Assembly (NCBI GenBank): GCA_963769765.1
Contig: CAVYNA010000002.1
Coordinates: forward strand, 1-64,000
Origin: Bog-756 sp963769765
GTDB lineage: Bacteria > Actinomycetota > Acidimicrobiia > Acidimicrobiales > RAAP-2
DNA length: 64,000 nt
Direction: 5' to 3'
Each line of letters starts with the position of its first letter. Positions within the stretch are counted from its first letter, which is position 1. Below the pieces are notes generated by a model. That model searched no databases. It was not told the origin of the DNA and worked only from the letters and a program-made list of their open reading frames with translations. Position numbers and translations under genes: made by a program. Shown one piece after another: positions 58,717 through 64,000 of this stretch.

Positions 58717-58731
58717 CCGGAGCGCGTCAAC

Positions 58732-59697
58732 TCAGGTGGTGATGGCGTCGATTTGCGTGAGCACGTCGTCGCTCAGCTTCGGGAGCACCTCGAGTGCTGC
58801 GAGATTCTCGTGGACCTGTTCGACCCGGCTCGCGCCGGTGATGACCGTCGAGACGTGCGGGTTCTTCGCACACCATGCGATCGCCAGCTGGGCGAGCGTG
58901 CAGTCGAGCTCGTGCGCGATCGACTGGAGTGAGCGCACCTTCTCGTTGCGGGCGGGATCGGTCAGCAGGTTCCGCAGCCACTCGTAGCCGGGGAGTGTGG
59001 CACGGGATCCTTCGGGGACCTCGTGCAGGTACTTTCCGCTGAGGAGGCCCGAGCTGAGTGGACTCCACGTGGTGAGCCCGAGCCCGATGCCCTCGTAGAG
59101 CGGCGCGTATTCGTGCTCGACCCGGTCGCGCCAGAGCAGGTTGTACTGCGGCTGCTCGACGATCGGTTTATGGAGGTGGTGGCGATCGGCGATGTCCCAC
59201 GCTTCGCGCAGCTCCTCTGCGGACCACTCGGACGTCCCCCAGTAGTGGGCCTTCCCCGAGGCGATGATGTCCGACATCGCCCAGACCGTCTCCTCGATGG
59301 GCGTCTCGGGGTCCGGGCGGTGGCAGTACAGGAGGTCGACGAAGTCCAGACCGAAGCGTTCGAGCGACCCGTCGATCGCCTGGAGGAGGTACTTGCGATT
59401 GAGCGTGTTGCGCATGTTGACGTCGGAGTGGATGCCCCAGAAGAGCTTCGTCGAGATCACGTAGCTGTGGCGGGGCCACCGGAGTGTGGCGATCGCCTGG
59501 CCCATGATGCGCTCGGATTCACCCGCCGAGTACGCCTCCGCATTGTCGAAGAAGTTGACACCGGCGTCGTAGGCCGCGGCAAGGCATTCCTCCGCGAGGC
59601 TGCCGGCGAGCTGGGGTCCGAAGGTGACCCACGAGCCGAACGACAAGACGCTGACCTTGAGCCCTGATCTCCCAAGGCGGCGGTACTCCATGTCCAT
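58732..59697 (-). CDS. Aldo/keto reductase, potassium-channel beta-subunit-like
   Basis: 321 aa. The AKR tetrad is visible: Asp/Tyr in FFDNAEAYSAGESE, Lys in VISTKLFWG and His in LLYCHRPDPETP. SSGLLSGKYL and the end AIAWCAKNPHVSTVITGASR carry the NADPH site. The YRRLGRSGLKVS start is typical of YghZ/Kv-beta-like members, which reduce aldehydes such as methylglyoxal or lactaldehyde. AAAGGGAG precedes the ATG. Confidence 0.9.
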   Translation of the reverse strand: MDMEYRRLGRSGLKVSVLSFGSWVTFGPQLAGSLAEECLAAAYDAGVNFFDNAEAYSAGESERIMGQAIATLRWPRHSYVISTKLFWGIHSDVNMRNTLNRKYLLQAIDGSLERFGLDFVDLLYCHRPDPETPIEETVWAMSDIIASGKAHYWGTSEWSAEELREAWDIADRHHLHKPIVEQPQYNLLWRDRVEHEYAPLYEGIGLGLTTWSPLSSGLLSGKYLHEVPEGSRATLPGYEWLRNLLTDPARNEKVRSLQSIAHELDCTLAQLAIAWCAKNPHVSTVITGASRVEQVHENLAALEVLPKLSDDVLTQIDAITT

Positions 59698-60083
59698 CGG
59701 GACTCCCTTTCTCGAGTGGCGGCCGACCTGTCGGATCCTACGGGGTCTGTGGCGGGGCGCGAACGGTGAACTCCGCGCGGTTCCGAGAGGCGAAGTGCAC
59801 TGTCAGTTGCTCTCCGACCTCTCGTTCCCAACGAGTACCGGACAGCACGCGTCATCCCCTCGGGTCGTCACCTGCAGGGAACGCGAGGCGCCGGGTCGCC
59901 TCGGAACGGTCGTGACCGTCGAAGAGGTCGGTCCCGAGTTGGTTGATCAGGCCGACCCGGACGTGCGGATCGAAGCCCGACGCAGTCCGCGAACCTCTGG
60001 GCACCTGGGGGCGGTCGGGTCGAGTGGAGCGAGCCGACCCGAGCACTCGACGCACGAGGTTGGAGGTGGGCCATGATGCTGCG
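59698..60083. other. Non-coding gap between divergent AKR and SRPBCC genes
   Basis: 386 bp. No RNA, repeat or convincing gene is seen. A minus-strand frame (59852-60133) has a protein-like last 40 residues, but it overlaps the SRPBCC start and has no supporting signal. Confidence 0.4.
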
Positions 60084-60566
60084 ATGCGGGAGCACCGGTA
60101 CACCTTCGAGATGCCGCACTCAGCGGCTCGCATCTGGGCGCTCTTCCAGGACTACGACCGATGGACGGAGTACGCACCCATGGTTCTCCGGGTCGAGGTG
60201 CTCTTTGCGGGCGACGAACATCACAACGGCCGGTTGCGCCGGGTCATTTACAAGCTCCCACTGGGGAGGGAGGGCGCAGCACTCGAGCTTGTCACCGACG
60301 TCGAGCCCGAACGCGAGTACACCTTCACGATGATCTCGCCGAAGCCCGGCAACGATCAGATCGGACACATCCGCCTCCAGCCCCTCGGGACGAATCGGAC
60401 GTCGTTCGCATTCGACGAGACCTACCAGCTCACCGCGTGGCCGTGGCGGTGGTTCGAGGGTCCGATTTACCGATTCATCAACAGGCAGAACGAAGACAGC
60501 ATGCGGCGGGCGTCTGCGTGGTTGACCGCACATCCCGAGTACCGATCCGACCTGGTCGAATACTGA
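60084..60566 (+). CDS. SRPBCC-family protein
   Basis: 160 aa. The fold starts HRYTFEMPHSAARIWALFQDYDRWTEYAPMVLRVEVLFAGDEHHNGRLRRVIYKLP (shown across first helix and strands) and ends with a long C-terminal helix (FINRQNEDSMRRASAWL). This is a START/Bet v1-like ligand pocket. The second SRPBCC gene of the window; the ligand is unknown. Confidence 0.78.
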   Translation: MREHRYTFEMPHSAARIWALFQDYDRWTEYAPMVLRVEVLFAGDEHHNGRLRRVIYKLPLGREGAALELVTDVEPEREYTFTMISPKPGNDQIGHIRLQPLGTNRTSFAFDETYQLTAWPWRWFEGPIYRFINRQNEDSMRRASAWLTAHPEYRSDLVEY

Positions 60567-60842
60567 TCCCACTGCACCCGACGGGCACGCGGACGAGTGT
60601 GCGACACGAAGTGAACTCGAGGTGTCGAGCGGAAGTTTGTCTGCTCAATCAACTATTGACTGCTGTCGTCACCCGGTTGCGCCGCCGGCCATCGCCGGCC
60701 GCCTGGTCGCCGCAGGCGCACCGCACGGGACCAAAGGCGCGACGGGCGATTCTCCACTAGCGTTCGCCCCGGCGGGTCTTGGCGATCGCGTACCCGATCG
60801 ACGGAGGGTACGGCCAAGGGCTCGTGGAAAGGGGCGGAGCCC

Positions 60843-62768
60843 ATGTCCTTCTCACGGCGTCGTGATTGCTCACGGTGTGCTGCACGGAGTCCTCGTGGCA
60901 CCCTGCGCGGGACAGCGCGATCTCGACGGATCGGACCGCTGGCAGCGGTGGTCATGCTTGCCGCGTTGGTACTCCCGATGGGGAGTGCCTCGGCGACCCA
61001 GGCCTCCCCGAGCACCAACGACCAGTCGACGACCATCTCGACTGCATGGTGGGCGTACACAGGGGTGACTGCCAGCCAGATCGGTACGCTCACGACCACC
61101 AACGGTGCTCGCTTGACGCAGATCCGGGTCGACAACCCGTCGACGCCGACGTTCGACGTGACAATGGTGGCGAACTCCGGTCCGTACGGGTCGGGCTCGT
61201 GGTGGTATTACGGATTGAGCCCGAGCTCGCTCAGCACGACGCTCGCGACGAACAACGCCAGGCTGATCAGTCTCGACCCCTACGTGGTGGGCAGCACTCT
61301 CCTGTTCGCCGCCGTCATGGTGCCCAACACCGGCGCGCAGGGCAGAGCATGGTGGTGGTATTACGGCGCGACAGCCTCCACGATCGCGACCACTACCGCC
61401 TCGAACAACGCCCGCCTGGTCTCGTTGCGGCCTTATCAGGTGGGCGGTACGACGTACTACGCGATTGTCGAGATCTCCAACTCCGGGACCGACTACGCCG
61501 ACGTCGGTTGGTGGTATGCGCTGAACCAGAGTCCGTCACAGATCGCCAACATGTCACAGACCGACAGCGCACGACTCATCAGTCTTGCGGCCGATCCGGG
61601 CGGTGGATTCGACGCGATCCTCCTGGGCAGTGAGGGCGAATCGTGGTCGTGGTGGTTCGGGTTGTCCTCTTCGGCGCTCGTGCAGACCATGCTCAACAGA
61701 GGCGAGCGCTTGATCGACATCACTCCGTACACCTCGGGGGGGACAACCGTCTATGCGGGCGTCGGCCTGGACGACTCGAACCCCGTCCAGAACCCCATCA
61801 ACACGTCGAGCACGAACGTGTTCAACTTCGCGGCGGCGAACGGTTGGAACGGAGGGCTCACCGGCGCATACTTCGCTCCCGCGACCAACATCGCCGCGCC
61901 CATGGTGGCGTTCAATTCCGGGTACCGCTACGAGCCGGCCAGTGCCATCAAGGTGCTCTACCTCACGTACGCGCTGTACCAGGTTCAGCTCGGAAACGAC
62001 TCGCTCTCCAGCGCCTTCACCTACTACGTGGATCCGAGCGACCCCACCAATTCGGGAGTGTGCCCGCAGACGGCATGGGAGATCCCGGCGAATGCAGTCA
62101 CCACCACCCTCGGCAGCGCCCTCCAGCTGATGATGTACAACAGCGACAACAGAGTGACACGCGGGATGGAGGAGCGGTACGGGATCACCAACGTGCAGAA
62201 CTTCGCCCGCATCCTCGGCACGGCGAATTCAACGCTCGCCCAACCGTTCATCGGCTGCGGGTTCCAAGGGGCCGTGCGGAACGAGCTGACCCCGTTCGAC
62301 GTCTCCAATCTCTACGCGAAGATTGCGACCGGCAAGGTGCTCGATCCTTCCGTGACGAAGACGTTCTTCACCGACGAGCTCGGTGGCGCGCCTTCCGGCT
62401 CGGACTATCTGGTCACGGTCATCGACCAGGAGGCAGCCAAGCTCGGCAAGAGCAGCGTGGCGGCAACCTTCGTCAGTGACACCGTCAATCACTGGAAGGC
62501 CGGCTCGTACTCGTTCTGCATGGCGTCGGACTGCTCCGCCTACAAGGCTGACTTCTCCGACGCGGGGGTCATGACCCTTCCGGCGAAGAATGCCAAAGGC
62601 ACGATCGTCCCGAAGAAGTACGCCTACGCAGACTTCGTCAACGACCTCTACGTACCGTGCTCGCCCGGGAGCGGTTGTGCGGCGGAAAACGCCGCCTACG
62701 CCATGATCGGCCAGGTGGTCGACGAATCCGCACGGGGAGCGATCGACCAGGCCTTCAAGCACTGGTAG
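60843..62768 (+). CDS. Secreted protein: five Trp-rich repeats joined to a class A beta-lactamase-like domain
   Basis: 641 aa. A long basic signal peptide (about 1-51) precedes five repeats of about 50 residues (about 60-320), each with a WW(W/Y/F)Y-like start, a (N)NARL(I/V)SL core and a YxVGGTTxYAxV-like strand; these resemble bacterial tandem-repeat domain 1. Residues about 325-641 form a serine hydrolase domain: SxxK at S367-AI-K370, SDN at S434-D-N436 and KAG (for KTG) at K552-A-G554. Four or more cysteines in the second domain could form disulphides. A beta-lactamase, D,D-peptidase or peptidoglycan-binding role is plausible. Confidence 0.78.
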   Translation: MSFSRRRDCSRCAARSPRGTLRGTARSRRIGPLAAVVMLAALVLPMGSASATQASPSTNDQSTTISTAWWAYTGVTASQIGTLTTTNGARLTQIRVDNPSTPTFDVTMVANSGPYGSGSWWYYGLSPSSLSTTLATNNARLISLDPYVVGSTLLFAAVMVPNTGAQGRAWWWYYGATASTIATTTASNNARLVSLRPYQVGGTTYYAIVEISNSGTDYADVGWWYALNQSPSQIANMSQTDSARLISLAADPGGGFDAILLGSEGESWSWWFGLSSSALVQTMLNRGERLIDITPYTSGGTTVYAGVGLDDSNPVQNPINTSSTNVFNFAAANGWNGGLTGAYFAPATNIAAPMVAFNSGYRYEPASAIKVLYLTYALYQVQLGNDSLSSAFTYYVDPSDPTNSGVCPQTAWEIPANAVTTTLGSALQLMMYNSDNRVTRGMEERYGITNVQNFARILGTANSTLAQPFIGCGFQGAVRNELTPFDVSNLYAKIATGKVLDPSVTKTFFTDELGGAPSGSDYLVTVIDQEAAKLGKSSVAATFVSDTVNHWKAGSYSFCMASDCSAYKADFSDAGVMTLPAKNAKGTIVPKKYAYADFVNDLYVPCSPGSGCAAENAAYAMIGQVVDESARGAIDQAFKHW

Positions 62769-63115
62769 GTCGTCCGGGGGCTCGAGCGACCAGAAGCGGA
62801 TCCGCATCCTCGAGTGCCGCACTCAGTTGGTCGGATCCGGGTGTTGTCCCGGGCTACGACCATTGGGCGACTAGCCATCCCGTGCGCGGCACGGTGTCGA
62901 TCTGTCGGTTCGGCGCGCACTTCGGAGTCACCGTTCGGCACCGACGTGCGACAACCGGCATTGACGCGTCAACCGAACGCGCACGTGCCGGAGGATGAAC
63001 CTCGTCGGAGAACCGATCGGTTAGCGTGCGCCCGCAGCGTCAATGCTCGCATCCGTCGATCAGTTCGGGCCGAGACGGGTCCGAACCGATCGACTCCGAG
63101 GGAAGGGAACGATCC
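62769..63115. other. Intergenic region with a 12-bp perfect palindrome
   Basis: 347 bp without a gene. TTGACGCGTCAA (62961-62972) is a perfect palindrome, and TAGCGT (63022-63027) is a -10 candidate for the next gene, about 90 nt before its start, so that gene would have a leader with the Shine-Dalgarno at its end. Confidence 0.4.
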
Positions 63116-64000
63116 GTGATCGCAGCCAAGCTTTCGCCGGAAGGCCGAGTCCGGGCCCGTACGCTTTCGGTAGCGGTCGCATGCATCGCAACGATCGTCA
63201 CCTGGTCGAGTGCGGGGAGTGTGCCCGCGGGCGCGGCGTCGGTTCCCACCTGGACGGGTGTGACGGCCCCGATCCCGTCGGGCGGCGACGCAACGCAGAT
63301 CTCGAGCAGTGACGCCGCCACCTGTGCCGCGCCGGGTTCGTGCGTCTCGGTGGGGGAGTACTACAAGGCGGGAATCTCCCTCCTCGACGCCGACACCCTC
63401 GCGAACGGCCACTGGACGTCGGTGGGCGTCCCCCTCCCGCCCGGCGCCCTTTCGAGCTACCAGCCCTACTTCCGGTCGATCAAGTGTCCGTCGCCGACCT
63501 GGTGCACCGCCTTCGGCTACTACGAGGACAGCGCAGCTGCGGGCCAGACCTTCGCCTCCACACTGTCCGGCGGCACTTGGACAACGACCGAGCTTCCCCT
63601 GCCTCCGGCCTTCGCAAACCCGTCTGTCGATACCACCAACGACGGGCTCGCGTGCCCGGCGGTCGGGTTCTGCGTTGCGATCGGCGCCTACGAGACGCCG
63701 ACGTCCGGCCAGTACGCGACCTTCATCGACACGCTGTCCGGCGGTGCGTGGACCACCCAGCAGGCACCCGTCCCGCCGGGTACGCCCGCAAACCCTGGGG
63801 CCGGTCTGCAGGCCGTCTCGTGCTTCTCGAGTACCGCCTGTGCGGCCGTGGGTACGTATCGCACGCCCAACCAGGCCGGCCTGCTCGACTCGCTGTCCGG
63901 CACCACCTGGAGCGCGGCGATGGCACCGGAGCCGAGTGACGCGGCCGCCAATCCCAATCCGGGGTTCTTCGGAGTCTCCTGTCCGTCCGCTGCAGGCTGC
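63116..64000 (+). CDS. Secreted repeat protein with paired cysteines (3' end beyond window)
   Basis: At least 295 aa; the frame is open to the window end. The GTG follows AAGGGAACGATCC. A signal peptide (about 1-40, ending VPAGAAS) leads into repeats of about 60-70 residues. Each contains a Cys-x5-8-Cys block (ATCAAPGSCVSVGEYY, IKCPSPTWCTAFGYYE, LACPAVGFCVAIGAYE, VSCFSSTACAAVGTYR, VSCPSAAGC) and an L(S)GGxWTxxxxPxPP strand. The pattern suits a secreted beta-propeller-like protein common in actinobacteria; function is unknown. Confidence 0.75.
   Translation, partial: MIAAKLSPEGRVRARTLSVAVACIATIVTWSSAGSVPAGAASVPTWTGVTAPIPSGGDATQISSSDAATCAAPGSCVSVGEYYKAGISLLDADTLANGHWTSVGVPLPPGALSSYQPYFRSIKCPSPTWCTAFGYYEDSAAAGQTFASTLSGGTWTTTELPLPPAFANPSVDTTNDGLACPAVGFCVAIGAYETPTSGQYATFIDTLSGGAWTTQQAPVPPGTPANPGAGLQAVSCFSSTACAAVGTYRTPNQAGLLDSLSGTTWSAAMAPEPSDAAANPNPGFFGVSCPSAAGC

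Noticed and set aside
59852..60133. Minus-strand small gene before the SRPBCC gene
   Set aside because: The last 40 residues look plausible, but it overlaps the SRPBCC start in antisense and has no ribosome binding site or promoter signal.
62961..62972. Operator for the Cys-repeat protein
   Set aside because: TTGACGCGTCAA is a perfect palindrome, but only 12 bp long, about 140 nt from the start, with no adjacent regulator; it could be chance.

Overview
The window looks like a chromosomal segment of a high-GC actinobacterium. Its left edge carries the actinobacterial order tRNA-Leu, fhaA, fhaB, pstP, pbpA, pknB, then trpG/pabA and crgA, familiar from around the mycobacterial origin. F420-type enzymes (LLM oxidoreductase, Ddn-like protein, PPOX-fold protein), many SDRs, a GH18 protein and polyphosphate enzymes fit a free-living soil or aquatic lineage, possibly Acidimicrobiia. 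The genus cannot be read from sequence alone.

Layout. 1-7.2 kb: cell-wall growth and Ser/Thr phosphosignalling operon (without rodA/ftsW or pknA), then trpG and crgA. 7.2-13.6 kb: thiolase and thioesterase divergent around a dyad, ComF-like PRTase, self-regulated MarR plus MFS exporter, LLM oxidoreductase, SRPBCC protein. 13.7-20.7 kb: SDR, DNA alkylation-repair genes (AlkA-type glycosylase, Ada-AlkA fusion, Ogt) around a GH18 protein and a NERD protein, then a CbiX-like chelatase and an Rpf-like secreted protein. 20.9-33.8 kb: lipid/xenobiotic-type enzymes, including an amidohydrolase, DUF1214, SDR and sulfotransferase run; then methyltransferase/MerR, Zn-dehydrogenase, a class III cyclase and a solute-binding lipoprotein. 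33.8-40.1 kb: Zn-finger, DUF5996, RibD-like reductase, epimerase, CMD, two SDRs, Ddn-like protein. 40.2-47.1 kb: TetR-headed aromatic ring-cleavage operon of seven tightly packed genes.

47.1-55.3 kb is an accessory-like zone. It has an hsp20/hspR-like divergon, a three-repeat secreted protein, a TetR/metal-hydrolase divergon, a RelBE-type pair and a 1.46-kb tRNA-Ala insertion. The insertion is bounded by an exact 46-bp repeat running from the anticodon loop to CCA. It carries only an XRE regulator plus a DUF6036-like nucleotidyltransferase, with no integrase. This is the most interesting structure in the window.

55.4-64 kb: divergent ppa and ppk1, a membrane protein, aldo/keto reductase, SRPBCC protein, a secreted protein joining five Trp-rich repeats to a class A beta-lactamase-like domain, and the start of a Cys-paired secreted repeat protein cut by the window end. 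Many genes have an actinobacterial -10 (TAnnnT) only 6-9 nt before the start codon, so leaderless transcription seems common. Most genes without this show a Shine-Dalgarno or a 4-nt overlap with the upstream gene.
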